Shown here: positions 33,916-44,869 of the stretch, piece after piece
Numbering within the stretch: the stretch's first letter is position 1
Layout of the letters: every line of letters begins with the position of its first letter
From: Prosapia bicincta
Lineage: Eukaryota > Arthropoda > Insecta > Hemiptera > Cercopidae
DNA: 64,000 nucleotides
Direction: 5' to 3'
NCBI GenBank assembly: GCA_036971475.1
Contig: JBAIZL010000001.1
Location: forward strand, 150,986,044-151,050,043
Made by a program: the position numbers and the translations under genes
The notes under the pieces: model-generated
What the model was told of the DNA's origin: nothing
Seen by the model: only the letters and a program-made list of their open reading frames with translations
Database searches by the model: none

Positions 33916-34868
33916 TATCACATTCAGCACGGCTAGTGTGTCAGCATGCTCTGGGTTCCCTTACCAGGAGAGCTTACCGGTGCTCTCCCCGCTACCCTTC
34001 TCACTCCTAGTCTAATTAAAACTTCTCTAGTGCTGATAAGTGTTTGTATAAAGGTTTGATTTTTATGTCGGTGCTTCAGAAGAGTTTGGATGAACATTGT
34101 GGCCTAGTCGTTTTTAAATCCGACCATGTTAACTTTTTGATGATTCTACTGAAACAATGCTTCAGGGAGTTTTATGAAAACATTTATTTTGGTTTAAGTT
34201 TTATATTTTAATGTTTCTTTTTAGTTTTAACTATTAACGCGGCAAAATATCTGGTAAAAACAATGATCGTAAAAATAAACTAAGCTTTCTGAACTAAAGT
34301 AAGAATAAACAAGATAACGGTCCTATTACAGTGAATGAACCTACTCGAGGTGCGAACAGACTACTGTAGATATGCCCGAATACCTAATCTGTCATCATAA
34401 GATTGTAGTAAACAAATGTCAGATAATCTTTGCTATAAATAGTCTCAGACAAAGACACATGCATTATCTATGTTTGCATTTACATTATCAATCTCTATTG
34501 CTTTGTGAAACACATGGCACAAGCAGAAACAAACATTCCGAGTTGAAAGTTGAGTGGTTAATTTTAGTATGTAGTCTATTTTAGTAGTAGGTAATTTAGA
34601 TTTTTATTTCTTTTTTGTAATTATGATTGGATAAATAAAACATATTTTAATGTCTAATACACTGTTTTGAAGTCCCCAGTAAACCTGTATATGGTAGAAA
34701 TAAAATTATTGAGATGAAAACAACAGGCATGATAGTTAGATGCAACGGCAAACTATGGAGCCCACATAGCATTTCAATAATTCCACTGCCATCATATGTG
34801 GAAGTTAACGAAAAAAAAGACAGTCATTTGATGAGATCTCCAATATCTCCTCCGTGCTGAATGTGTTA
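33916..34868. mobile_element. piggyBac-like non-autonomous element
   Basis: The ends CACATTCAGCACGG (33918-33931) and CCGTGCTGAATGTG (34852-34865) are perfect inverted repeats. TTAA follows the right end; at the left a TTAA is present but offset by three bases. TTAA targets point to piggyBac. No transposase is seen. It contains sequence related to the neighbouring pogo-like MITE (see findings). Confidence 0.65.
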
Positions 34869-35400
34869 ATTCTGATACTTAAAACATCAAGAAACAGTCA
34901 ACATTTATTATGCTCTAATTCATAAGTAAATTTTATATTTTATGTTGATTTTTAATTATTGATACAAAATTTTCTACATTAGCTCTTTAATATTGAATAT
35001 TGCAAAAAATATCATCTCCATATCTAACCCATTCTCTAGGAAAATATGAGAGTTTACTTCTTAATTCACTTTATTATCATACAACATATAGATAAGATCA
35101 GAATTGTAAATGTTCACACATGTGAACTATTAGTTGTGAACTAATATCAATGGTTTTTATAAATAATTTTGATTAAACCAAGTACTTTTTATTTTTAAAC
35201 ACTTGGACATAATATATAAATATTTGACACTTGTCAATAGTAACACACACTTTGTTGCTTACTGAAAATAGCTGTTTTACGAGGTATGTTCCATTGTTAA
35301 CTCATTCTCATTAAATAATATTGTAAAGGCTATATTATGTTCTTGGACATATGACCAAGGGTTTAAGTATAAACTAAAAGCTCATGTTGATATGGAATCA
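34869..35400. other. Intron 8 sequence
   Basis: AT-rich. A short FB1-like hammerhead remnant (GTTCCATTGTTAACTCA, minus strand) is at 35278-35315. Confidence 0.5.
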
Positions 35401-35414
35401 AATAATAAATATTA

Positions 35415-35560
35415 CTTCAATTTTGTAGTCCATTACGTTGAGGGAAACTTAATCACCTTTACATTAGTTTATGACTATTCAAAGTTTAATCTCCAGGTTC
35501 AAACTCAGATAGTAATAAACTAATGTAAAATTGATAATTAGTATTACCTATTGTTTATTC
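35415..35560. repeat. Degenerate Penelope-like tail foldback
   Basis: TTTGTAGTCCATTACGTTGA and TTAGTTTATGACTATTC are family A tail marks. They are mirrored by GATAGTAATAAACTAATGT around 35500. Confidence 0.6.
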
Positions 35561-35931
35561 ATTCAAAAATTATTTTCCCTGTAGTATTTAAATATACTTT
35601 TTATTTATTGTACTTGAAAAACAGGTTTTAGATCATTAAAACAAATAAAACATATTGTTCTTTTAATTCTCTTATGAAAAACTACATTTTTTATAAATTA
35701 TCACCTAACAACATGAAATTTAACATTTTCTATCGTTAAACAGAGTTTATCTTTGCAAATTATAATTATTTACAAAAATTATAGCTATAAAAGTCATTTT
35801 GATATATTCCAAATTAAAATTTGATGGATAAGGATCTCAAATTTTGTTTGTATTTTAAACATTATTATTATTAATTTAGAAAGTATATTTATGTTTTTAT
35901 ATCTCTAATTTGAATTTTTATTCTTTTATAG

Positions 35932-36126
35932 CATGTGGTTACAATTTAGACGCTTCAGGGGTTATTGACTTTCCTGGCCAAACAAACTTTACTTTCGGAG
36001 AATGTATTTGGCAGAGAATTTCTACAGAAACAAACTCAACATTTTCTATTGAAATACAAGGCACTCTGAATTCGAAGAAATATTCATCATGTTATGATAG
36101 TGACATATCCCTATGTTTTACTTATG
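35932..36126 (+). CDS. Cubn: Cubilin-like exon 9 (CUB E, first part)
   Basis: The acceptor TTTTATAG ends at 35931 and the donor GTAATT starts at 36127. It reads S-CGYNLDASGVIDFPGQ, then FTFGECIWQRISTE (CxW), FSIEIQGTLN and SSCYDSDISLCFTY. The region between the first two Cys is shorter than usual and lacks the SPxYP turn. Several N-x-S/T sites are present. It starts at a phase-1 intron. Confidence 0.92.
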
Positions 36127-36534
36127 GTAATTTTTTGTGTGTATATTTTTTCAATTTAATTTTCAACGTTATGTGTACTAAAAATTGCATGCTATAATAA
36201 TTTTCAGTGCCATACTTCTAATTTGAACTAAATTAATTACATTAATTAAAAGCAACATATTTTTTAACAGTAATTTAATAGCATATTTCTCCTGACATAG
36301 GTAATAGTAAAAACTTTTAGGTCAAAGTTATGATTTATTAGAAAATTGTATAATTTTTTTGAAAATTATCTACTGTAAATAAATTAATAAAAATAAATAA
36401 ATTTTCAGTACGGAAAATATAAGAATTTCCTCAGTATTAAATAATTTATTTTTTATGTACAACAGTCAATGGTTTTCTGATCAATTTTCATTATTGATAT
36501 GAATTTTAACTATCAATTTGGCATTGATAAATAT
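36127..36534. other. Intron 9, first part
   Basis: Very AT-rich; nothing recognised. Confidence 0.5.
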
Positions 36535-36639
36535 ATATATATATATATATATATAATATCAAATGTGTTTTCCTGTTAGAATATTTTTAAGATTAAATAA
36601 TATACACTAATACAGGAATATTCAATTTATTGAATAATA

Positions 36640-36686
36640 AACTCAAAGCTTTTTGTTGGTTTACATTACCAACATCCTCATGAGTT
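36640..36686 (-). ncRNA. Hammerhead-like motif, family E left arm
   Basis: Stem I AACUC/GAGUU, box AUGAGGA (C3 is A, or an extra A follows C), stem II GUUGGU/ACCAAC, AAAA in place of GAAA in this arm, stem III AAGCUU (self-complementary), U at the cleavage position. Confidence 0.5.
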
Positions 36687-36714
36687 ACAATACTAAGAAT
36701 ATTCTTAGTATTGT

Positions 36715-36761
36715 AACTCATGAGGATGTTGGTAATGTAAACCAACGAAAAGCTTTGAGTT
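36715..36761 (+). ncRNA. Hammerhead-like motif, family E right arm
   Basis: Same as the left arm but with GAAA intact. The box AUGAGGA departs from CUGANGA at position 3. Confidence 0.52.
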
Positions 36762-36811
36762 TATTATTCAATAAATTAAATATTCCTGTATTAGTGTATA
36801 TTATATAATCT

Positions 36812-36860
<49 letters not shown>

Positions 36861-36864
<4 letters not shown>

Positions 36865-37839
36865 AAAAAAAATATACAATTTTAATATATATATATTGTA
36901 AAGAAGTATGTTCATATGTATGTGACAAAATATGTAAATTTATTGTATGTAATGGAGACTCTAAAGTATCATAGGGGTAAATAATGAAAAATTTAAAGAA
37001 ATGAGTGAAATAAAGAAAATTAAAAAAACAAAGAAATGAAAACGTAGAATTTGACATTGTTTGTTCAACTGGGTCAAAAAATACAGAGATATTACAGATA
37101 AGATAGTTACTAAATCAAAGATCGTGCAGAAACAAAGCCATCAGGTCTACAGTTATGAACAAGAATAGGTTACTGTTCAAAAAAAGTGTTTTTAATTCAA
37201 GAAAGTAACAACTGTTAAGCAGGCTGAAAATGAAGGAAAACTTTGTTGTAAGTACCAAATTATCAAAGCGTCAACAAACTTCAGAAGCTACAAACCTATC
37301 AAATAATAAATTTGACTAAAGAAATATAACAGAATATTTCAACATTTAGAAACCTATATGAAGTTAAAAGGATGGGATGACCACAGAAAACACCTCATAA
37401 ATTAAGGTACACAGGGGGCAGTTTCAGAAAGTGTTATTGCATGAGCTTCACAAATACATAAACACCCTATTCTTAAATATTAGGATAATTTCAACTCCAA
37501 TGAGCCTTAAACAACTTAATATTATTTTCTAGTACTATATGGAAAATAAATGGTTCAATATGTATGAAAATTAATTAATAATGAACTAAATAAATAATAA
37601 CAATAATTAACACTAATTGCAATAGTATGAAATACTAATAATATGATTTTTTGAAACGTTGAAAATATTATAGTAATATAAAAGGTGGAAATTTAGAAAT
37701 GGACCATCAGAGCTGTTAAACATGTATAATAACGATAAAATTAAGGGTTGTGAAATGAAAGTAAGATAAGACCAACTTGCAGAAAATAAATTAAGAAGTG
37801 ATCAAGATTAGAATATTAGTAATAAACTAAGTACATTAA
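36861..37839. other. Intron 9 sequence
   Basis: AT-rich. Around 37370-37460 a run reading VKRMG and PQKTPHK with GGSFRKC nearby might be a decayed Tc1-type helix-turn-helix, but I cannot support it further. Confidence 0.4.
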
Positions 37840-37930
37840 TATTTGTTGATTCCATCTTCACGTGAGCTACTAGTTATCACTAAACACTTTTAAATATTTA
37901 TAAACTTGCCTATAGTAGCACTTTGTTTGT

Positions 37931-37972
37931 TGAGGATGGCAATTTCGGGAGATGTGTCCCATTGTCAACTCA
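37931..37972 (-). ncRNA. Variant hammerhead-like motif, FB1 copy 3 left arm
   Basis: Stem I UGAG/CUCA, box UUGACAA, unpaired U, stem II GGGA/UCCC with loop CACAUC, GAAA, AUUGCCAU, C at the cleavage position. Complete apart from U3/A8 in place of C3/G8. Confidence 0.6.
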
Positions 37973-38003
37973 GACCGTAACTCAAGTTATAAGAGTTACG
38001 GTC

Positions 38004-38045
38004 TGAGTTGACAATGGGACACATCTCCCGAAACGGTCGTCCTCA
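38004..38045 (+). ncRNA. Variant hammerhead-like motif, FB1 copy 3 right arm
   Basis: As the left arm, with stem III ACGGUCGU. Box UUGACAA, GAAA intact, C before CUCA. Confidence 0.62.
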
Positions 38046-38268
38046 ACAAACAAAGTAAGTACTACTATAGGCAGGTTTATAAACATTTAAAAGTGTTTAG
38101 TAAGTAGATTAAATAAGGAAATGGGGATTTAAAAAAAAGAATAATGGAAATTTGGCAGTAAAAGTAAGAGAAGGCTTTGGAAAAATTGAAAAAATAATAA
38201 TCAGTGTAAGAAAGAAAATTTAGGAAATCAATAAACATATAAAAGAAATATATATCATGAATAATTAT

Positions 38269-39043
38269 TGGAGGCGTCAGCTCCGCTAAAATATTAGAAA
38301 GAAGACGAAAGAGAGAGATAGTCGCGGTCGTTATTGTGATTGAAATTGTACATGAATAAAATTAAGGCTGGCGGCAAAAATGCCTAATCGACAAAAAAAC
38401 AGTGTTTATCACTAATTAAGCCTCGGGAAAAATAGGCACAAGTTTATGCTAAAAGTATTTGGAACTGATTAACACTTACCCTAAGCTGAACAAAGGGGTT
38501 ACGTGCACGGTAGGTTTGATGTCTTCTGGACTTCTGCAGCAGGGCCCTGGGTGAAGTGGTGATGTTCAGACGGCTCGTGCTGTAAAACTTAATAAACGGG
38601 GTTCAATTCTAATGTTATTCACAATTGAAATAAGTCTTTAAATGATTGCGAGCGACTCCGTAACGGCGGCTTGTAACGGCGAGGTTAAGGCGCATTCGAA
38701 CACGGCACTTGGACTAAATAATGTACACTTTCGCGGTTAACGAGCATATAAAACAAGTACAACTAGAAACACTTAAATTTAGACATACGCGGGGCGAACT
38801 TAACGTCCACGAGGTTGGCGAAATAGGTTAAACCCGCAACGGACGTGCTGGTCTGTCTACGGCAAGCAAAAGACTGGGGGTTGAGGGAACTGTGCTAGAG
38901 TGGGGATTAGGCGCGCGCGGCAAGGGACAACGTGGTCTTAAACTATCGACGATACACCATAGATTGAGCTATCGAATAGACAAAGCACAGGCTGATTAAA
39001 GTCGATACTGGAGCTGTTTAATCTACCAAAGCTGACTCCAACA
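38269..39043 (-). repeat. BEL/Pao 3' LTR
   Basis: 775 bp, TGGAGGCGTCAGCTCCGCTA to CAAAGCTGACTCCAACA on the + strand. It is the 3' LTR because the element reads leftward. To its right, on the coding strand, lies the purine-rich GGTGGGCGGAA just before the LTR, a likely polypurine tract. Confidence 0.95.
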
Positions 39044-39427
39044 TTCCGCCCACCAAAAACGGATGTTTTTAATCCGCCAGGTGGGTAGAGGGCGAAGAAC
39101 TAGAGAGCACCGGAGACCGAGGGTGCCGAAGAAAAAGTGGTCGGGGTACGAAGAAAGCAGAAAAGAGCAGATGAAGTGAATAGCTCCATTAGCTGTGCTG
39201 AAGACAATAGACTACCGCCCACCCTGGAAATACCACTGGGTGACGGTGAACGGGGTTGACTGGAAGAAGCGAGGTGCTGAAGATGTAGCGAAGAAATCTA
39301 TGGCGTTGAAGATACTTAAAGAAACGAGGTTGCACAAAATTGCTGAAGAGGCGAAGAAGTCGAGTGAGATTAAGAACTCGAGGAAACGCGGTTGTACCAC
39401 ACAGGTGCTGAAGAAGCGGTCAAGAGA
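39044..39427 (-). other. BEL/Pao region between pol and the 3' LTR
   Basis: About 380 bp of non-coding element sequence. The + strand is rich in GAAGA/GCTGAAGA repeats, which keeps a frame open at 39195-39431; its Lys/Glu-rich content and position argue against a gene. Confidence 0.6.
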
Positions 39428-42400
39428 TTAAGGTTGTAGCGGAAAGCCTACAAGCTTATGGACAGGTCGCTTTAACTGTCCATGTGAGGTCTTGACGGTG
39501 ACTACGCGGGTTATCCGGTCGGGTCCAGGGTGAAGACGTACGATCCGACCCATTGGCCAATGAAGAGGGCTCTAATGTTCTCCAGTGATAAATACAAGCT
39601 GACCCTCCTGGAGGGGTGAGGCGTCTTTGTTCCATTTACAGCGTTGAATCTGCGAATGTAGGTATTGGGTAGACCAGGTTTTCCAAAACCGATTGGTCAT
39701 CTGCTGTAGCATAGTCCATCTGGATTTGAGCGCGGGTTCAAAATAGCATTCCTCAGGGAGTGCTAAAAGGGGACGGCCGATGAGAAAGTGTCCGGGCGTA
39801 AGGAACGTAGATCCTTCGCTGGGGTCAGGCGAGACCTCGAAAATGGGTCGACTGTTGAGAATAGCTTCGATGCGTATAAATAACGTAGCTAACTCCTCGA
39901 GGTTCAATAACGTAGTGCCAAGAGTACGGCGTAGGAGCCCTTTGACGGATTTAACGGCGGCTTCCCAAAGTCCGCCGAAGTGTGGTGCGGCTGGAGGGTT
40001 GAAGTGCCATTCAACCCGTTGTGCGGCGAGCTTGCGTTGGATGACTGACTTGGATTGGTCGAGCATCTTATAGACCTCGTGCAGGCGGTTGGCGGCGCCG
40101 ACAAAATTGGTGCCATTATCTGAATAAATGTCTGTAGGCAGACCACGTCTTGCGACAAAACGCTGAAGTGCGGCGAGAAAAGCATCAGTAGAGAGGTCTG
40201 ATACTACTTCCAAATGTACAGCCTTAGTGGCCATACAAACAAATAGGCATAAGTAAGCTTTCAGGATCTTTGCCGTACGAAGATGGTTGGCCTTAGTGTC
40301 GAAAGGTCCAGCAAAGTCAATGCCTACCTTACAGAAAGGTGGCGACGGAGTGACGCGAGAAGACGGTAAAGCTGCCATCATAGGTGGCCGAGGTTTCGAC
40401 TGTAGTCTAAAGCATCGCATGCAAGCATGAATGCGTTGTCGTAACAACGAACGTAGCGCAACGATCCAGAACTCACCATTGATCATCGCTTGCGTGGTAC
40501 GCGGCCCAGCATGTAAGGCGAGGCGGTGATAATGATCGCATACAAGGTTGACATAATGATGCCGCTTAGGCAGTAAAATGGCATGCTTAGCTGCGTATGG
40601 TATATCAGCATGATTAAGACGTCCGCCCACCCTAAGTAGCCCCACTGAGTCGATAAAGGGCGTTAGGTTGCGAAGTTGAGCACTGATCGGGACGCCGCGG
40701 TGTAGGCGTTGCAACGTTTCGCTGAAGGCTAGTTCTTGTACGAGCTTAACGCAAAGATTTCTGGCGTTCCTTAATTCTTGTACTGAAGGTGCAGCGAATG
40801 GAATCTTGGCTACGGTGTTCTTGGCTTTGTAGCGAGTGTTGTGACAATGGCTGGTAGACTGGGTCTTAATGCGGCAATTGTTAACGAAACGAAGCACGTA
40901 AGCGAAGACATGATGCAGCGTGGTTAGATTGGAATGACGCTCAATAACGTTCAATAAGTGGTTAGGCGCTTGGACAGTCGCGCAGAGCACCTGAGGCTCG
41001 GTCTTGAGCTCGGTCAGGTCGCGGTTCGGTCCAGTTGGCTTAGACAAACGCCAAGAGGTAGTACATTGTAACGCCCATGGTGGTCCGTGCCACCACAGTG
41101 GATGTGTAGCAAACTGCGCGGGTAGACACCCACGGGAAGCAACGTCAGCGGGGTTGTCAACAGTTGAGACGTGGTACCAATGATTGGTCGAAGTGTTCGA
41201 GGTAATTTCAATAACACGGTTGGCAACGAAAGTTTTCAAAAGATGTGGCGGGGTGCTAAGCCAATGCAGCACAATTTCTGAGTCGGTGAAGAAAAGCGTA
41301 GTGTCGTCGGCCACAAAATTCACAGCAGGCTGAACAGACTTATAGAGCTTGGCCAGTAAGACGGCGCCGCAGAGCTCCATTCGAGGTATAGTGAGTGTTT
41401 TGACGGGAGCCACTCTGCTCTTAGCCTTTAGAAGGCTGACGGAAACTAAACCGTTCCATTCAGTTCGCAAGTAGATGGCGGCTGCGTAACCAGCTTCGGA
41501 CCCATCACAGAAGCCTAATAAATGATGTTTGGCATCACGTGTGCCCACATGTCGAGGTATTTGAATGTCAGCTAACTTGGCGAAGTGGACAATGAAGCTG
41601 TCCCAACGACTGCGCAGCGCGGTTGGCAAAGGTTCATCCCAAGATAACCTTTCGAGCCACAATTGTTTCAAAAATGACTTGATCCAAAATGTGATAGGCG
41701 TAAGGAAGCCCAGTGGGTCGAAGGTGCGAGCGACATAAGAGAGAATGGTGCGTTTCGTAGGCACCGACACAAAGTTTTGAATACGATAAGAAAACGAGTC
41801 ATTAACAGGATGCCATTGGAGTCCCAATATTTTAACAGCGGTAGAGTCGTCTTGGAATAACAACGGGTGCTCCAGGTGAGAAGATGGCAGCGTCGACAGC
41901 AGCGCGGGATCGCTGGAAGACCATTTCCTGAGCTCTAGTCCTGCCAGTGCGAAGATGTTAATAAGTTGCCGTATTAATTCCTGGGCGTCCTCGGACGTAT
42001 CGGCGCCAGTGACGACATCATCAACGTACGTTTGATGAAGAATGGCGTGCGACGCAGCAGGGTAACAGTCGCCCTCATCTTTGACGAGTTGTTCGAGTGT
42101 ACGTAGGGCTAAATAAGCAGACGGGGTAAGCCCGTAAGTGACAGTGGCTAGTTCATACTCCATCAGTGGAGAATGAGGAGTCGGCCTGTACAAAATATGC
42201 TGATGACGACGATCATCCTTGCGTACGGCAATTTGGCGGTACATCATTTTAAGATCTGCACAGACGGCGTGAACAAACAATCGAAACGAGATAATAACGT
42301 TGGACAGGTCCCTTTGTAACTTAGGGCCAGCCAGCAATTGCTGGTTTAAAGAATGCGCGTTGCAATCAGGCGCAGAAGCATTGAAAACTACTCGTAATTT

Positions 42401-43399
42401 AGTAGTAGAACTATCGGCCTTGAAGACGCAATGATGTGGTATTAAATAATTCGAAGGCTTAACGGCAGGGTACATATGACCTAAAGTCATATATTCTTTC
42501 ATGAACTGATGATATTGTCGTGAGACATCCGGTTGTCGGCTCAGACGGCGTTCCAGAGCATGATAACTAGCAAGAGCGACATTACGGTTTGACTTAAGTT
42601 CGACGGCGTCAGGTTTAAAAGGCAAAGCTACGACATATCTCCCAGTGGCGTCACGTTCAGTAGTGGTGGCAAATAAATTTTCGCAGAGCTGCTCATCCGG
42701 GCTCAACGAGTTAGACTCGTTTACCTCTTCGATTTCCCAAAATCGTCGCATGTTTTCGTCGATAGACTTGAGCGAGGTGATAAACACGCGTGGTTGTTGT
42801 GGCGTACTGTAAGGTACAGATCCCATAATGACCCAACCTAAAAGTGTGTTAAGTGCCGATGGTTGGCCATGAATGATGGTACGAGGCCCGTTGATAATTA
42901 TTTGCGTGAAGACATCGGCGCCCAGTATAATGTCAACAGGGGCAGGTAAGTCGAACTGAGGATCAGCTAACGGTAAGTGCTGATATTGAGCGCTTAAAGC
43001 AGAGGATAATTTATCAGCTGGCAGCGGGTCAGTTATATGGTTGAGCACAGCGGCTTCCGTAGTCAGCATGACGCCAGGGTCATGTCGTGAGAATAAAATT
43101 AAAGTTACGTATTCGTGAATACGTGTAGACTTGGCAGCGACGCCAATCAAAGACAGGTTCGATCTTCGAGTAGGCAGGCTCAACATATCGCTAGCTTGTT
43201 TCGTAATGGCAGATATCTGACTGCCGGGGTCGATAATAGCTCTTAGAAAACGAGGTTGACCATAATGGTCCTGTAGGACGACTTGCGCGGTACCCAACAG
43301 GGCGAGAGACGAGGTAATGTTGCATGACAAAGAACGAGGTTGAGCTTTAGTATCGATTGGATGGCTAGCGGTTGGTCTAAGGCGTCGTGGGGCGGCTAG
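39428..43399 (-). CDS. BEL/Pao pol, with a premature stop near its end
   Basis: Open from just after the gag UGA (43399) to TAG at 39572-39574; residue numbers below count from the TTG codon at 43328-43330. Protease: DPGSQ at 34-38. RT: ADLKMMYRQ with Asp 359, and YVDD at 435-438. RNase H: CDGSEAG (Asp 609), MELCGA (Glu 652), TDSEIV (Asp 683), NPADVASRG (Asp 729). Integrase: His 940, CMRC 970-973, GIDFAGPF (Asp 1005), YSDNGTNF (Asp 1071), FGGLWEAAVK (Glu 1123). After the TAG, 47 further codons remain open in the same frame to TAA (39428-39430) and look like the family's C-terminal tail (WPMGRIVRLHPGP), so the TAG is a recent nonsense change. No separate ATG start is needed if pol is made by readthrough. 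Confidence 0.93.
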
Positions 43400-43408
43400 T
43401 CATTGCTG
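43394..43408 (-). promoter_or_regulatory. Probable stop-codon readthrough signal between gag and pol
   Basis: The gag frame ends CAG CAA UGA and is followed by CUA GCC in the same frame, which then stays open through pol. UGA followed by CUA(G) is an established readthrough-promoting context in alphaviruses and some animal mRNAs. Gag and pol being in one frame excludes frameshifting. Readthrough itself is an inference. Confidence 0.75.
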
Positions 43409-44869
43409 CGGCGGTGCGTCGTTGTGCAGCAGTGTGTGATGTGCTTGGCTGCATTGTCTACAACGATGACGAGACTGACACTGAGCTTGATAATGAGAGC
43501 CGAGACAATTATAACACCGTTGTAATTTTGAAATAGCGTCAATGCGTTCCGCTATTGTAAGAGAAATAAATCGTTGACAATTAATGATGCTGTGACTTTC
43601 TCCGCAGTAGTAGCATTTACCTACACGCGTGGTAGGCATGTTAGACTGATTGAGGTTAAGCGGTGGCGAGCGATTGCGAAATGTTGACGTTCTAGGCGCA
43701 CTCATAATAGGCAACAAGTTAGGTTGTAGTGGTTGATTAACCGGTTGCATAGTGACTGGCGCAGCACGTTTGGACTGAATAGTACCTTGGGCGTCCTTAT
43801 TCTGATGGCCATTGTCATTTGACGCTACTGATTGAAATCTAGAGCTGTGACCCAAAGTGAGGTTAGGTTCAGACAAGTAATTATTCGGTTCAAGGGCCCC
43901 TTGAAACCCGGGTTTATCCATCGATGACACCAACACGCGGGGTCTTTGACCACGTCCGGCGTTTGCTACAACCACGGCAGCTGGTTGGCTAAGCATCTCC
44001 AGGGCTCTAGCCTGTTCAGTTATAAAGTCGTTCAATAATTTATATGTCGGCATGCGGTTAGTGCCTAGTCGGCTTTCAAAACTTAATCGTGTCTTGGCAT
44101 CCAAATTATTAATTGCCATAGAGAACAATAAGAAATCCGCTAAGTCTTCGAGAGGTATAGCTCTTAATGCACAGACGGCATTAGAGTGCGCGGTTAAGAA
44201 ACGATTTAGTTCCGCGGGTGAAGCATTATTGATGCGCTGAAAGTCTTTAATTATGTTAAAGTAATGATCTGCGAGACGTCGCGGGTTCGCGTATCGGTTA
44301 CGCAACGCATTGTAAGCAATGTTGTAATTTGCTTCGGAGATGGAAAGTCCGGTGACGATGGCCAGTGCATCTCCCTTTAAGACGGACTTTAAGTATTGAA
44401 AACGTTGGATATTGCTAAGCGTCTCATTATTATGTACCATAGAGTCGTACATTGTAACAAAATCTATCCAGTCGTCGCTCTGGCCCGAAAAGCTTGGCAA
44501 AGTTAGACTTGGAAGGTTAGGTGAAGTCGGTGTTGATTTGACAGGCGAGGTCGAGGTAACCTCCGTCTTAACGAGGTTAGGATATTTTACTATCATGGGC
44601 AGATAGGTGTCCTGAAATTGACGTTTTGCTATAAAGACATTCTTGACAAATTCGGAAGCTTGACTGTCAAAAGTCTGCTCCGCGCGGTCAAAAGTTTCGA
44701 TAAATTCGACATGAAGGCGCCTGACTTCCTGCACTATGCCCTCAGACATTTCACTATCACCGAGCAAGCTGTTTACTTGCTCTAAATCACTGCATATAGC
44801 CTTCAACTTATCAAGGCAATATGCGTTGTTATTAGCCATCGTGACAAAATTTAAATTAACAAAAAACAA
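43400..44869 (-). CDS. BEL/Pao gag polyprotein
   Basis: 489 codons. The ATG at 44869 gives MFFVNLNFVTMANNN; the internal Met at residue 11, followed by ANNNAYCLDKL, may be the true start. A Pao-type gag core is visible: LPSLTLPSFSGQSDDWIDFV near residue 118, then FQYLKSVLKGDALAIV. The C-terminus has three zinc-knuckle-like motifs: CYYCGESHSIINC, CYNCLGSHYQAQC and CRQCSQAHHTLLH, of CX2CX3HX4C/H type. It ends DAPPQQ at UGA. Confidence 0.93.
   Translation of the reverse strand: MFFVNLNFVTMANNNAYCLDKLKAICSDLEQVNSLLGDSEMSEGIVQEVRRLHVEFIETFDRAEQTFDSQASEFVKNVFIAKRQFQDTYLPMIVKYPNLVKTEVTSTSPVKSTPTSPNLPSLTLPSFSGQSDDWIDFVTMYDSMVHNNETLSNIQRFQYLKSVLKGDALAIVTGLSISEANYNIAYNALRNRYANPRRLADHYFNIIKDFQRINNASPAELNRFLTAHSNAVCALRAIPLEDLADFLLFSMAINNLDAKTRLSFESRLGTNRMPTYKLLNDFITEQARALEMLSQPAAVVVANAGRGQRPRVLVSSMDKPGFQGALEPNNYLSEPNLTLGHSSRFQSVASNDNGHQNKDAQGTIQSKRAAPVTMQPVNQPLQPNLLPIMSAPRTSTFRNRSPPLNLNQSNMPTTRVGKCYYCGESHSIINCQRFISLTIAERIDAISKLQRCYNCLGSHYQAQCQSRHRCRQCSQAHHTLLHNDAPPQQ

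Larger units (their letters stand above)
36571..36860. mobile_element. Foldback E with flanking TA arrays
   Basis: A nearly perfect inverted pair centred at AAGAATATTCTT (36695-36706); outer arms include ATACACTAATACAGGAATAT and its complement. TA runs flank both ends (36535-36555 and 36816-36860). Each arm contains a hammerhead-like motif pointing outward. Confidence 0.82.
37840..38105. mobile_element. FB1 foldback element, copy 3
   Basis: An inverted pair centred at about 37988. The left arm starts at ATTTGTTGATTCCATCTTCA, the right arm ends in AACATTTAAAAGTGTTTAGT. The inner parts contain TTGAGGATGG and GACCGTAACTC, with two hammerhead-like cores. Confidence 0.85.

Noticed and set aside
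39195..39431. Lys/Glu-rich 78-codon frame inside the BEL/Pao element
   Set aside because: It runs antisense to the element, overlaps the pol tail, and follows from GAAGA-type repeats.
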